Positions 9,102-17,326 are shown, counted from the first letter of the stretch. The stretch is 64,000 bases of DNA from Bacteroidales bacterium (GCA_017959005.1 JAGDBO010000012.1:114003-178002); one strand, 5' to 3'. Notes: generated from the sequence alone by a model not told the origin. Program-made: numbers and translations.

Positions 9102-11135
9102 TTAAAACAAAGTATACTCTTCTCCGTTAGGATTTGCAATTTTGTAGAACTCCTCCTCTGAGATTACGGGAATTCCCAACTTCTCCGCCTTCTGCAGTTT
9201 AGAGGCTCCCGCCTTGTTTCCCGCCAGAAGATAGGTTGTGGAGGATGAGACGCTGCTGCCCACCTTACCTCCGTGGGCCTCAATGTACTGCTTCATCAAA
9301 TCTCTTGATATTGAGTAGTTTCCTGTAATCATTATTGTCATTCCAGATAGGGTATCTGACAGTTTTTCCACCTCTTTCTCTTCAAACTGCAGCCCGAATG
9401 AGCGCAGAGCCTCAACCGTCTTTATGTTTTTAGGCTCCTTAAAGAACTCCACAATTGACTGGGCCAGAGCCTCTCCCACATCCTGAGTCTCAATAAGTTG
9501 CTCCGCCGTAGCCTGTGAAAGGGCATCTACGCTCTTGTATTCTGCAGCCAGCGTCTTGGCGGAAACTTCTCCTATATGCTTAATTCCCAGAGCGTAAAGC
9601 ACTCTTCCGAACGGTACCTTTTTGGACTCCTCCAGTGAGGCGCGGAAGTTCTCCACGCTGCGTCCCTTCCATTTCTCCAGACTCAACAGTTGCAAATCAT
9701 CCAGAGAGTAAAGATCCTCCAGATTCTTTATGAATCCGCGTTCGCACAACTGGTGAATTGCAACCTCTCCAACGTTGATATTCATTGCCTTACGTGAGGC
9801 AAAGTGGAGGAACTTGCCCTCAATCTGAGGCGGGCAGACCTCGCTGTTCGGGCAGAAAAACTTTGCCTGCTGAGGGTCTCTGACAAGCGGAGTTGAGCAG
9901 GCCGGGCAGAGGGTAGGGAATTGCTCTTTCTCTGATGAAGGCTCTCTCTTTGAGAGTTCTACACGGGTAATCTTTGGAATGATTTCTCCGCCCTTTTCCA
10001 CATAGACGTAATCTCCCACTCTGATATCCAGAATCTCCATCTGGTCTGCATTGTGGAGGGTGGCTCTCTTAACTACCGTGCCACTCAGCTGGACAGGTTC
10101 CAGGTTGGCAACCGGTGTTACTGCACCACTTCTTCCTACCTGATAATCAATGGAAAGCACCTTGCTGAGCGCCTCCTCCGGCTTAAACTTATAGGCTACA
10201 GCCCATCTTGGGGTCTTGGAGGTAAAGCCCAGCAGTTTCTGAATAGAGTACTGGTCTACCTTAACCACCATTCCGTCAGTAGGGAACGGGAGACTCTTTC
10301 TCTTCTCATCCCAGCCCTCGATATAATTTATAACCTCCTCAATATCATTGCACTGTTTAGAGTATTCAGATATAGGGAGCCCCCATGCTGACGCCTCTTT
10401 CAGTGACTGGCTGTGCAGAGGAGTTTTGTAATCTTCTGATGCAATCAGATGGTAGAGCACGCACTGCAGCCCTCTTGAGGCTACCTGGCTGCTGGAGAGC
10501 ATCTTAAGAGAGCCCGCCGCAGCGTTTCTCGGGTTGGCGAAGGGCTGCTCTTCGTTCAGAATCTTGTCATAGTTGAGGCGGTCAAAGGCCTCAAACGGCA
10601 TATAGACCTCTCCTCTTATCTCAAATTCAGCGGGATAGCCGCTGCCCTTCAGAGAAAGGGGTATACTCTTGATTGTCTTTATGTTACGGGTGACATCATC
10701 TCCCTTCTCTCCGTCTCCGCGGGTTAGTGCTCTTACCAATTTCCCATCGCGATATAAAAGATTTATGCCTGTTCCGTCAAATTTCAGCTCACAGTTGTAG
10801 GTGAAAGGGAGGGTGACGCTCTTCTTTACCCTTGCGTCAAACTCTCTGAGTTCCTGTATGTTGTAGGTATTGGCAAGGGAGAGCATAGGGTGGAGGTGTT
10901 TCTCCTGTTTGAAAGGGGAGGAGTCTGTCTCCAAATCACTTCCCACATGTTTTGTAGGGGAGTTCTCCAGGGCGTACTGAGGGTAGAGTTTCTCCAGGGA
11001 GGCGAGTTCTTTTAGCAGAAGGTCAAACTCGTAGTCTGAGATGGTGGGGGAATTCTCCACGTAATACCTCCTGTTGTGGCTCTCAATCTCCTTTGTAAGG
11101 GCTTCTATCCTATGTTTTGCCTCTAAAGAATCCAT
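9102..11135 (-). CDS. ligA: NAD-dependent DNA ligase LigA
   Basis: About 677 residues, normal for LigA. It seals nicks using NAD. Visible parts: the Ia region (ESHNRRYYVENSPTISDYEF), adenylation site with the nucleophilic lysine (CELKFDGTGINLLY, about residue 118), OB fold (YQVGRSGAVTPVANLEPVQL), four-cysteine zinc finger (CPACSTPLV and CPNSEVCPPQ), helix-hairpin-helix region and a C-terminal BRCT domain (TIMITGNYSISRDLMKQYIE). The frame is open to 11165, but ATG at 11135 gives the conserved N-terminus, and a promoter-like TAAATTTG lies between 11153 and 11160. It appears to be the first gene of the minus-strand run to ispG. Confidence 0.97.
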   Translation of the reverse strand: MDSLEAKHRIEALTKEIESHNRRYYVENSPTISDYEFDLLLKELASLEKLYPQYALENSPTKHVGSDLETDSSPFKQEKHLHPMLSLANTYNIQELREFDARVKKSVTLPFTYNCELKFDGTGINLLYRDGKLVRALTRGDGEKGDDVTRNIKTIKSIPLSLKGSGYPAEFEIRGEVYMPFEAFDRLNYDKILNEEQPFANPRNAAAGSLKMLSSSQVASRGLQCVLYHLIASEDYKTPLHSQSLKEASAWGLPISEYSKQCNDIEEVINYIEGWDEKRKSLPFPTDGMVVKVDQYSIQKLLGFTSKTPRWAVAYKFKPEEALSKVLSIDYQVGRSGAVTPVANLEPVQLSGTVVKRATLHNADQMEILDIRVGDYVYVEKGGEIIPKITRVELSKREPSSEKEQFPTLCPACSTPLVRDPQQAKFFCPNSEVCPPQIEGKFLHFASRKAMNINVGEVAIHQLCERGFIKNLEDLYSLDDLQLLSLEKWKGRSVENFRASLEESKKVPFGRVLYALGIKHIGEVSAKTLAAEYKSVDALSQATAEQLIETQDVGEALAQSIVEFFKEPKNIKTVEALRSFGLQFEEKEVEKLSDTLSGMTIMITGNYSISRDLMKQYIEAHGGKVGSSVSSSTTYLLAGNKAGASKLQKAEKLGIPVISEEEFYKIANPNGEEYTLF

Positions 11136-11152
11136 ACAAAAAATACAAAGCC

Positions 11153-11160
11153 CAAATTTA
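11153..11160 (-). promoter_or_regulatory. Bacteroidota -7 element for ligA
   Basis: The reverse strand reads TAAATTTG, a full match to TAnnTTTG, ending 18 nt before the ligA ATG. No clear TTTG is seen at the expected -33 position. Confidence 0.5.
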
Positions 11161-11182
11161 ACCATTATTTTAATAAAAAGAG

Positions 11183-11190
11183 TACCTTTG
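11183..11190 (+). promoter_or_regulatory. Bacteroidota -7 element for the phosphofructokinase gene
   Basis: TACCTTTG matches TAnnTTTG and lies 24 nt before the ATG at 11215, predicting a leader of about 20 nt. It sits back to back with the ligA element, so this 79-bp gap is a divergent promoter pair. Confidence 0.55.
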
Positions 11191-11214
11191 CCCCCGTTTT
11201 AGAGATATTGAATT

Positions 11215-12447
11215 ATGCAGAAATCTATCGTAATCCTTACAGGCGGTGGTCCCGCCCCTGGAATGAATACTGTTGTGGGCAGTATAACAAAGACATTTAT
11301 AAGCAACGGATACAGAGTACTGGGACTTCACGGCGGTTACAAGGGACTTTTCTCCCCTAATCCAAATTATTGTGAGTTAGACTTTTTTAAGGCAGACGAC
11401 ATCTTCAACAGAGGTGGTTCTTTCTTGGTAATGAGCCGTTTCAAACCAACCCAGGAGGATTTTGATAAGAATTTCAACCTTAAGTTCTTCCAGGACAACA
11501 ACATTGAACTTCTGGTAACTATTGGCGGTGACGATACCGCTTCTACCGCAAACAGAATTGCAAAGTTCCTCAAAGAGAAGAACTTCCCAATTGCAAATAT
11601 TCACGTTCCAAAGACCATAGATAACGATCTTCCTCTTCCTCAGAACATTCCAACGTTCGGATACAACTCCGCAAAGGGTGAGGGAACCAGAATTGCAGCC
11701 TCAGTTTACGAGGATGCAAGAACAAACCACACCTGGTTTGTAATCTCTGCAATGGGCCGCAGCGCAGGTCACCTTGCACTTGCAATCGGTTATACCAACC
11801 ACTTCCCAATGATTGTTATCCCTGAGATGTTCAACAAGAGCGATATCTCAGTTGAGAAGATTCTTAACATGGCAATCTCCTCAATCATAAAGAGAAAGAT
11901 ACTTGGTATTGAGTATGGTGCAATCATAATTTCCGAGGGTGTATTTGAGGGCTTCTCCCCTGAGGACCTCAAGGAGTTCGGAGTTAGTTTCTCTTACGAC
12001 GAGCACGGTCATCCGGAACTTGGTAAAATTTCCAAGGCTCAGATGTTCAACGATATGCTTGAGGTAAGACTGAAGCAGCTGGGTATCTCCGTTAAGACCC
12101 GTCCGGTAGAGATCGGATACGAGATCAGATGTATTACCCCTCACGCTTACGACCTGGTTTACTGCACAGAGCTGGGTATGGGAGTTTACAAACTCTTTAA
12201 GCAGGGTATTACCGGATGTATGGTTTACATGGACCTCAACGGAAGCATTAAGTCTCTCTATTTGAAGGACATGCAGGATCCAACCACCGGAAAGATTCCG
12301 CCAAGAGGTGTTAACATCCATCAGGATAAGATTAACATGATCTTTGAGTACATAATGCACTACATTACGCCTGCAGATTACGAGGCGGCTAAGAAGTACG
12401 TGCAAGATCCTGAGAAATACGACTTTAAGAAGATTCTGAACTGGTAG
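11215..12447 (+). CDS. pfp: pyrophosphate-dependent 6-phosphofructokinase
   Basis: A 410-residue phosphofructokinase that phosphorylates fructose 6-phosphate at the committed step of glycolysis. The substrate loop is GGGPAPGMN (10-18). The phosphoryl-donor motif is GGDDT (104-108) rather than the GGDGS of ATP enzymes, and the next motif is PKTIDND (132-138) with lysine. In this family the second Asp of GGDD and that lysine mark use of pyrophosphate instead of ATP, which makes the step reversible and saves ATP. It is monocistronic in appearance, with its own promoter and a tRNA gene on the other strand just downstream. Confidence 0.9.
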   Translation: MQKSIVILTGGGPAPGMNTVVGSITKTFISNGYRVLGLHGGYKGLFSPNPNYCELDFFKADDIFNRGGSFLVMSRFKPTQEDFDKNFNLKFFQDNNIELLVTIGGDDTASTANRIAKFLKEKNFPIANIHVPKTIDNDLPLPQNIPTFGYNSAKGEGTRIAASVYEDARTNHTWFVISAMGRSAGHLALAIGYTNHFPMIVIPEMFNKSDISVEKILNMAISSIIKRKILGIEYGAIIISEGVFEGFSPEDLKEFGVSFSYDEHGHPELGKISKAQMFNDMLEVRLKQLGISVKTRPVEIGYEIRCITPHAYDLVYCTELGMGVYKLFKQGITGCMVYMDLNGSIKSLYLKDMQDPTTGKIPPRGVNIHQDKINMIFEYIMHYITPADYEAAKKYVQDPEKYDFKKILNW

Positions 12448-12452
12448 TTTAG

Positions 12453-12525
12453 AGCCACCTTGGAGGTTCGAACTCCAGACCTACGCGTTACGAATGCGTT
12501 GCTCTACCTACTGAGCTAAGGTGGC
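12453..12525 (-). tRNA. tRNA-Thr (anticodon CGT)
   Basis: The reverse strand folds into a complete 73-nt cloverleaf: a 7-bp acceptor (GCCACCT with AGGTGGC), D arm GCTC-AGTAGGTA-GAGC, anticodon loop TTCGTAA with anticodon CGT, 5-nt variable loop AGGTC and T arm TGGAG-TTCGAAC-CTCCA. The anticodon stem (ACGCA with CGCGT) has one A-C mismatch at the pair closing the loop. The discriminator base is T and no CCA is encoded. Confidence 0.93.
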
Positions 12526-12545
12526 GTGTACCCAAAACGGGAGTG

Positions 12546-12576
12546 CAAAAATAGAAAAAAATAATGGCTGTATCAA
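12546..12576 (-). promoter_or_regulatory. promoter for tRNA-Thr
   Basis: On the reverse strand TTG (12576-12574), 20 nt, then TATTTTTG (12553-12546), which ends 21 nt before the tRNA 5' end. The upstream part lies inside the first codons of the divergent MATE gene. Confidence 0.5.
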
Positions 12577-13970
12577 TTCCTACCGAACTGGGGTTTGAAA
12601 AAATCCCCAAATTGCTGAGACAGTACGCAGTACCTTCTATCATCGCGATGACTGCGTCCTCTCTCTACAATATGTGCGACAGCATTTTTATTGGGCAGGG
12701 TGTTGGTCCGTACGCCATTGCAGGTCTGGCTGTTACATTCCCTTTGATGAACCTCAGCACAGCATTTGGAACATTGGTGGGAGTGGGTGCTTCCACCCTT
12801 ATGAGCGTGCTGCTGGGGCAGAAAAACTATCAGGCGGCAAACAGAGTGTTGGGTAACTCCATCGTGATGAATATAATTTCCGGGGTTCTCTTCATGGCAG
12901 TTGTCTATGCCTTCCTTACTCCGATTCTCTACTTTTTTGGCGGCAGTGACAATACGGTGCGCTACGCAAGAGAGTATATGATTATCATACTGTCCGGAAA
13001 TATCATCACTCACCTCTACTTTGGCTTGAACAATGTGGTTAGAGTAATTGGTCTTCCAAAGAAGGCGATGGGGGCTACAATCCTCACTGTAGTAGTCAAT
13101 TGCATACTTGATCCTCTCTTTATCTTTGTATTCGGATGGGGTATCAGGGGGGCTGCAATTGCTACGGTGCTTTCACAACTTATTGCTCTTGTCTATATTT
13201 TAGGTCTCATTTCAGACAAAAACAGAGTGGTTCACCTACAGAGGGGCATTTACCGTTTGAGACGCAAGCTTGTATCTCAAATGCTTTCAATAGGTTTGGC
13301 TCCTTTCCTTTTGCATATCGGCGCCTGTCTAATTGTCATTGTCTTGAACAAGCAGTTGATTAAATACGGCGGGGATATGGCCATTGGAGCTTACGGGATA
13401 GTCAACAGATTGGGTTTCATTGCCATTATGATAGTCATTGGACTCAATCAAGGCATGCAACCTATTGCTGGTTACAACTATGGTGCAAATAAGCATGAAA
13501 GGGTCACTGCTGTTCTGAACCTTACGATAAAATGGGCTACTTTAATAACCACCATTGCCTTTCTGGTTGCTGAGATTTTCCCAAGAGCGCTGACACGCCT
13601 CTTTACCTCAGATCCGGAACTTATAAACCATACCGTACTTGGAATGAGAATTTACTTTTGCACCTTCCCAATCATTGGTTTCCAGATGGTTGCAAGTAAC
13701 TTCTTCCAATGCATAGGTCTTGTAAAGAAGGCTATTTTCCTCTCTCTGACCCGTCAGGTAATATTCCTTCTTCCGCTTCTGATTATCCTTCCTCCAATCT
13801 TCAAGATAGGGGGAGTATGGTGGGCGATTCCGGCATCTGATATTTTTGCGAGCGTTTTGACCGCTTATATGCTCTATAGGCAGAAACAGATTTTTAAATC
13901 TAGAATTGCTCTGGAAACCGAGGCTTTAGACAAAGAAGAAAAACTTATAGAAGAGATTGAAAATGAGTAA
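12564..13970 (+). CDS. MATE family efflux transporter
   Basis: A 468-residue protein of about 12 transmembrane helices in two related halves, which exports organic cations or drugs by Na+ or H+ antiport. Features typical of the DinF/NorM-like branch include the N-terminal IPKLLRQYAVPSIIAMTASS and SIFIGQGVGPYAIAGLAVTF, GVGASTLMSVLLGQKN, and the second-half GLNQGMQPIAGYNYGA. The C-terminus is short and acidic (EEKLIEEIENE). The kinase-like gene starts inside its last codons, so the two are probably coupled. Substrate cannot be read from sequence. Confidence 0.92.
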   Translation: MAVSIPTELGFEKIPKLLRQYAVPSIIAMTASSLYNMCDSIFIGQGVGPYAIAGLAVTFPLMNLSTAFGTLVGVGASTLMSVLLGQKNYQAANRVLGNSIVMNIISGVLFMAVVYAFLTPILYFFGGSDNTVRYAREYMIIILSGNIITHLYFGLNNVVRVIGLPKKAMGATILTVVVNCILDPLFIFVFGWGIRGAAIATVLSQLIALVYILGLISDKNRVVHLQRGIYRLRRKLVSQMLSIGLAPFLLHIGACLIVIVLNKQLIKYGGDMAIGAYGIVNRLGFIAIMIVIGLNQGMQPIAGYNYGANKHERVTAVLNLTIKWATLITTIAFLVAEIFPRALTRLFTSDPELINHTVLGMRIYFCTFPIIGFQMVASNFFQCIGLVKKAIFLSLTRQVIFLLPLLIILPPIFKIGGVWWAIPASDIFASVLTAYMLYRQKQIFKSRIALETEALDKEEKLIEEIENE

Positions 13971-14604
13971 GATTTTCCACTTGAACATAGGCCGCCAGAT
14001 TGGTTCCGGCGGGCTTGAGATTGCCAAACGTCTGGGAGAAATCTTTAATATTAAGGTTTACGATAAGAACCTGATTAACATGGCTTCCAGAGAGAGCGGA
14101 CTGGATGCCTCTCTCTTTGAAAGACAAGATGAAAAGGACTCTCTGCAACTGAACGGCAGTTTCAGTTTCTCCACTTTTGTTGAGGCGGTTGCAAGCGGTT
14201 TTGGTGCAAATATGATCAGTTCTTCCAATCTCTTTAAGATTCAGAGTGATGTAATCCGCAGGATAGCTTCCAAGGGTTCCACCATAATTGTTGGAAGATG
14301 TGCAGATTACATACTTAGAGATTTAGATGGCTGCCTGAATGTATTCATTACTGCAGATTTAAAGGATAAAATTGAAAGGATTAGAAAGTCCGGAAAATTC
14401 TCTGACGTAGAAAATCTTACAGATGAGAAGATTGCGGATCTCATAGAGAAGGGAGACCGCAAAAGGGCCTCATACTATGAAGATTTCTCTCTCAAGGTTT
14501 GGGGTGTGGCAGATTCATACGATTTGTGCCTCAACTCCTCCACGTTTGGAATAGATGGCTCTGTTGCCATCATAGAGAAGTACATTAAGGAAAATCTACT
14601 CTGA
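13963..14604 (+). CDS. cytidylate kinase-like family protein
   Basis: A 213-residue P-loop-fold protein of the cytidylate-kinase-like group: HLNIGRQIGSGGLEIAKRLG replaces a standard Walker A, then YDKNLINMASRESGLD and IIVGRCADYILRDLDGCLNV, with arginine-rich lid residues RIRKSGKF and KRASYYEDFS. The family is widespread in Bacteroidota and Firmicutes and is distinct from the essential CMP kinase, so the true substrate is unknown. I use ATG at 13963, which overlaps the MATE stop, rather than a TTG two codons earlier. The 3' end overlaps the convergent HAD gene by 9 bp. Confidence 0.85.
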   Translation: MSKIFHLNIGRQIGSGGLEIAKRLGEIFNIKVYDKNLINMASRESGLDASLFERQDEKDSLQLNGSFSFSTFVEAVASGFGANMISSSNLFKIQSDVIRRIASKGSTIIVGRCADYILRDLDGCLNVFITADLKDKIERIRKSGKFSDVENLTDEKIADLIEKGDRKRASYYEDFSLKVWGVADSYDLCLNSSTFGIDGSVAIIEKYIKENLL

Positions 14605-15438
14605 TTCCACTTTTGAAAGCTGGTCATCCGCTTTAATCTTGCGGATGATATTGATCACAATCTCCTCAATCTTGCTTCCTCTGCTGTAATCTGCAGGGCA
14701 GCTGAAGTTTACACGGTTCTGAGCCAAAAGAAGCTGTGCAATCTTCTTTTTCTCTTTTTTCTGAGGATCGTAAACCGCTATGGATGAGCCGCCAAGCTGG
14801 CGGGTAAGTTTCATGCAAGGAACATCTGTCTCTCCGTCTCCAAAGTAGATCATATTTGAGAAGGCCACTCTCTTTTCATCCTCAGGGACTGATGCGTTTA
14901 TCTTTTCACTGTCTGAAATGTTCAGAATACCCTTGTTTATCTTAAAGAGGAACTGTGTCTTGTTGGTGTAATTGACCGCAGCCGCAGGCCAGATTGCGTT
15001 ACCCTTTTTGCTGTAATAGTAGGAACTTGCAAAGATTGTCTTGAACTCTTTGGCAATACGGCTTCCCTCCATAATTTCCAGAAGTCCGGATGAATTAATG
15101 TAGTGCTCCACAATCACTCCCTCCTTTTGCCCAATCTTATTGATTCTTGAAAACCAGCTCTCTACACCCTTGTAAAAAGTGATAGCCTTTCCAAACTGAC
15201 GCAGAGAATCTCTTGTTATTGAGAGTCCTTTTTTCTTAGCCTCCTGGAGCATAAAGAGCATATAGATGAGTATCCCGTCTGCATCCTGCCCGCGAGCCAT
15301 TTTGTGAGTCTCTCCCCAGAACTCCTCCTTTCCCATTCCTACGGCGTTGATGAAGGAGTACTCCTGCATGTTACCCGGTGCTAGAGTTCCGTCAAAGTCG
15401 TAGATAAGCGCCACAATAGGCTTTCCTTTTCTATTCAT
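14596..15438 (-). CDS. HAD-superfamily phosphatase
   Basis: A 280-residue HAD hydrolase with all four motifs: I DFDGTLAPGN (nucleophile Asp plus acid Asp), II INSSG, a lysine in the motif III region, and IV YFGDGETDVPC. A large helical cap (about 25-110; EFWGETHKMARGQDADGI) separates motifs I and II. Substrate unknown. Its start overlaps the HisA-like gene by 8 bp, so the two are probably made together. That suggests a small phosphorylated metabolite handled by both, but this is inference. Confidence 0.85.
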   Translation of the reverse strand: MNRKGKPIVALIYDFDGTLAPGNMQEYSFINAVGMGKEEFWGETHKMARGQDADGILIYMLFMLQEAKKKGLSITRDSLRQFGKAITFYKGVESWFSRINKIGQKEGVIVEHYINSSGLLEIMEGSRIAKEFKTIFASSYYYSKKGNAIWPAAAVNYTNKTQFLFKINKGILNISDSEKINASVPEDEKRVAFSNMIYFGDGETDVPCMKLTRQLGGSSIAVYDPQKKEKKKIAQLLLAQNRVNFSCPADYSRGSKIEEIVINIIRKIKADDQLSKVESE

Positions 15439-16123
15439 CTTTTCCCTGTTTATAGTAATTGTAAATCTCTTGTGGAGTGAGCCTGCTCTCTGATAATGAG
15501 AATATTGCCCCCTTCACTCCTGACTCTTCCAGTCTGTCAACCTCCTCGACAGTATTTACTCCACCCCTTGCAATGACCTTAAGGCGAGGGAATAATGAAG
15601 TGATGCCTCTGTAAAAATCTGCATTAAATTCACCTCCCTCTTCCGCTTCAACGTTGCAAACTACAACGCTTTTAAGTCCCTCTGCAATAAGGGATTTGAG
15701 CAGCACCTCCAACTTGGCGGCAGACTCCTGCTTTCTTCCCTTTACCAGCAGTTTTCCTCCCTTGAGATCTGCACCAAGAATAACGCACTGGCTTCCAAAA
15801 CACTCAGCCCAGTAGTTGAATACGTTGCTCTGCTCTGAACCTATTGTTGAGCAGATTACCTGGTCTGCACCCAGTGAGAGAGCGTTCTTGAGTGACTCTC
15901 TGCTCTTTATACCGCCAGAGTAGGAGACCTTTACTCCGCAGAGTTCCGTTATCTGTTTTACAAGATTCAATGCAACGGGAGCGTTGCTCTTTGCGCCCTG
16001 TACGTCTACTATAAGAACACGGCTTACGCCGCTCTCCTTAAAGGCTTTAAGGCGCTCAATGGTCTCTTTGTCCACAACTTCTGTGGGGGTAAGTATCTTA
16101 ATTGCAGGAATTAAATCTATCAT
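15431..16123 (-). CDS. HisA/HisF-like barrel protein lacking the catalytic aspartate
   Basis: A 230-residue TIM-barrel protein of the HisA/HisF family (ProFAR isomerase/IGP synthase). Family features: MIDLIPAIKI start, VLIVDVQGAK in place of the usual VDLDGA, VSYSGGIKSRESLKNALSLG, GADLKGGKLLV, and RGGVNTVEEVDRLEESGVKG at the C-terminal phosphate site. The N-terminal catalytic Asp of HisA (PAIDI or PALDL) is lysine here (PAIKI, residue 9). No other his gene is nearby. It starts 4 nt after a WYL regulator gene and overlaps the HAD gene. It is probably not a working HisA. The role is unknown, with phosphosugar binding or a new isomerase both possible. Confidence 0.75.
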   Translation of the reverse strand: MIDLIPAIKILTPTEVVDKETIERLKAFKESGVSRVLIVDVQGAKSNAPVALNLVKQITELCGVKVSYSGGIKSRESLKNALSLGADQVICSTIGSEQSNVFNYWAECFGSQCVILGADLKGGKLLVKGRKQESAAKLEVLLKSLIAEGLKSVVVCNVEAEEGGEFNADFYRGITSLFPRLKVIARGGVNTVEEVDRLEESGVKGAIFSLSESRLTPQEIYNYYKQGKDE

Positions 16124-16127
16124 CTTA

Positions 16128-17231
16128 TTAGAACAGTGAGGAGAATAGATCCATCTGAGGATCAGACTCTTTCTTCTTTTTAGTTTCTTTCTTTGGCTTT
16201 TCCGGAACCTGAACGGAAGGCAGATCTGAGGTTATGTTTCTCATAAACTCGTTGGAGTTGTCTGCGCAATACTTTGGAGACAAAACGGTTACGTAAGGGT
16301 GCATCTCGTAAACCCAGCGGTAGAACTCGTCATTTGGGATAATGGAAAGACGAAAGTTGCAGCTGCCGTCATCCATCTTCTGAGTCATCTTCTGTGAGGA
16401 GTGGATAGGGTTAAGGGTAAGATACTGAACCTTAGGGCCTTTAACTCTTATTGTAATATCCTCCTTAGGTGAGGAAGGCCTTGTAACTCCAACTATATCT
16501 GCAAAGTAACTCTCTGCGTTGAATCTGTAGTTTGGCGGAAATGGGAGTATTGCGTAGGAGTAACCTGTTACGCAATCTACCGGAATAATCTGAATGCCGT
16601 CCAACCCGTCTATGTAACCCAGTGAATACCACTGCATTCTGTAGGATTTCATATAGAGCGGGTAGAATATTACCTCACGGGTAGTGGAGCGCTCCGTTAT
16701 GTAACTTAGACTCAGTACTTTCTTATGAATAACGGCATCCTTAATCACATCTAAAAAAGGACCGCCGGATACCTTTGGCATTCTCTGCAGAGATATTCTC
16801 TCGGAGGCTCCGCTCACCTTTCTCTCAATTACGCTACGCACCATATCCACAGCACCTTCCAAGGATTCCATTCCGCTCATCTTGGTATATCTGTGAAGCG
16901 TCTCCGCAACCTCTGAAAGGGGAGCCAGAGAGGTCTGCTTAACGTTTGCATTTCCAATGGAATAGCCCGGATCCTTATACTTGTAATACTTCTGCTCATA
17001 GACGACAATAGGGGCGTTATAACCCTTCTTTTTGTCTCTCATAAGCTGAAGATCAAGCTGTACCGTTCTTGTGGAGACCGTAAAGCCCTCTTTGAGTTTT
17101 GTCTTGCTGTTCTCCTTAACCGCTCTGGTACAGGCTGCAATAAGATCCTGAAGGGTGTACTTGTGAGAAGTATCCCTCAGGCATGCATCTATTGTGATAT
17201 GCCTCAGCAGCGCATTGGAGGTAACGGACAT
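16128..17231 (-). CDS. WYL-domain transcriptional regulator (first of a tandem pair)
   Basis: About 367 residues. The N-terminal part (1-90) looks like a winged-helix DNA-binding region (RHITIDACLRDTSHKYTLQD, TVQLDLQLMRDKKKGYNAPI). The WYL domain follows (about 165-250; VLSLSYITERSTTREVIFYP, then YRMQWYSLGYIDG with the W-Y-L-like core). The C-terminal WCX-like extension ends in a lysine-rich tail. WYL proteins sense ligands, often nucleotides or nucleic acids, and regulate transcription. ATG at 17231 is preferred to a TTG at 17240 because a TAACTTTG promoter element ends at 17251. It heads a likely operon with the HisA-like and HAD genes. Confidence 0.83.
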   Translation of the reverse strand: MSVTSNALLRHITIDACLRDTSHKYTLQDLIAACTRAVKENSKTKLKEGFTVSTRTVQLDLQLMRDKKKGYNAPIVVYEQKYYKYKDPGYSIGNANVKQTSLAPLSEVAETLHRYTKMSGMESLEGAVDMVRSVIERKVSGASERISLQRMPKVSGGPFLDVIKDAVIHKKVLSLSYITERSTTREVIFYPLYMKSYRMQWYSLGYIDGLDGIQIIPVDCVTGYSYAILPFPPNYRFNAESYFADIVGVTRPSSPKEDITIRVKGPKVQYLTLNPIHSSQKMTQKMDDGSCNFRLSIIPNDEFYRWVYEMHPYVTVLSPKYCADNSNEFMRNITSDLPSVQVPEKPKKETKKKKESDPQMDLFSSLF

Positions 17232-17243
17232 AATAGACAATTT

Positions 17244-17258
17244 CTTTGCGCAAAGTTA
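17244..17258 (-). promoter_or_regulatory. promoter -7 element with overlapping palindrome, WYL gene 1
   Basis: The reverse strand carries TAACTTTG (17258-17251), matching TAnnTTTG. A perfect 12-bp palindrome CTTTGCGCAAAG (17244-17255) overlaps it and the predicted transcription start. This is a likely operator, perhaps for autoregulation. Confidence 0.5.
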
Positions 17259-17296
17259 AAAAATCTTTCTTATTTATACACACTTACGCAAGAAAT

Positions 17297-17313
17297 ACGC
17301 ATTAAAAATGCGT
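17297..17313. terminator. inverted repeat after WYL gene 2 (possible terminator or operator)
   Basis: ACGCATT-AAA-AATGCGT, a 7-bp perfect inverted repeat with a 3-nt loop, 13 bp past the stop of the second WYL gene. On the minus strand it is followed by only a broken T-run (ATTTCTT), so termination is uncertain. TACGCA is repeated directly at 17285 and 17296. Confidence 0.35.
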
Positions 17314-17326
17314 TACTTTTCAGAAT

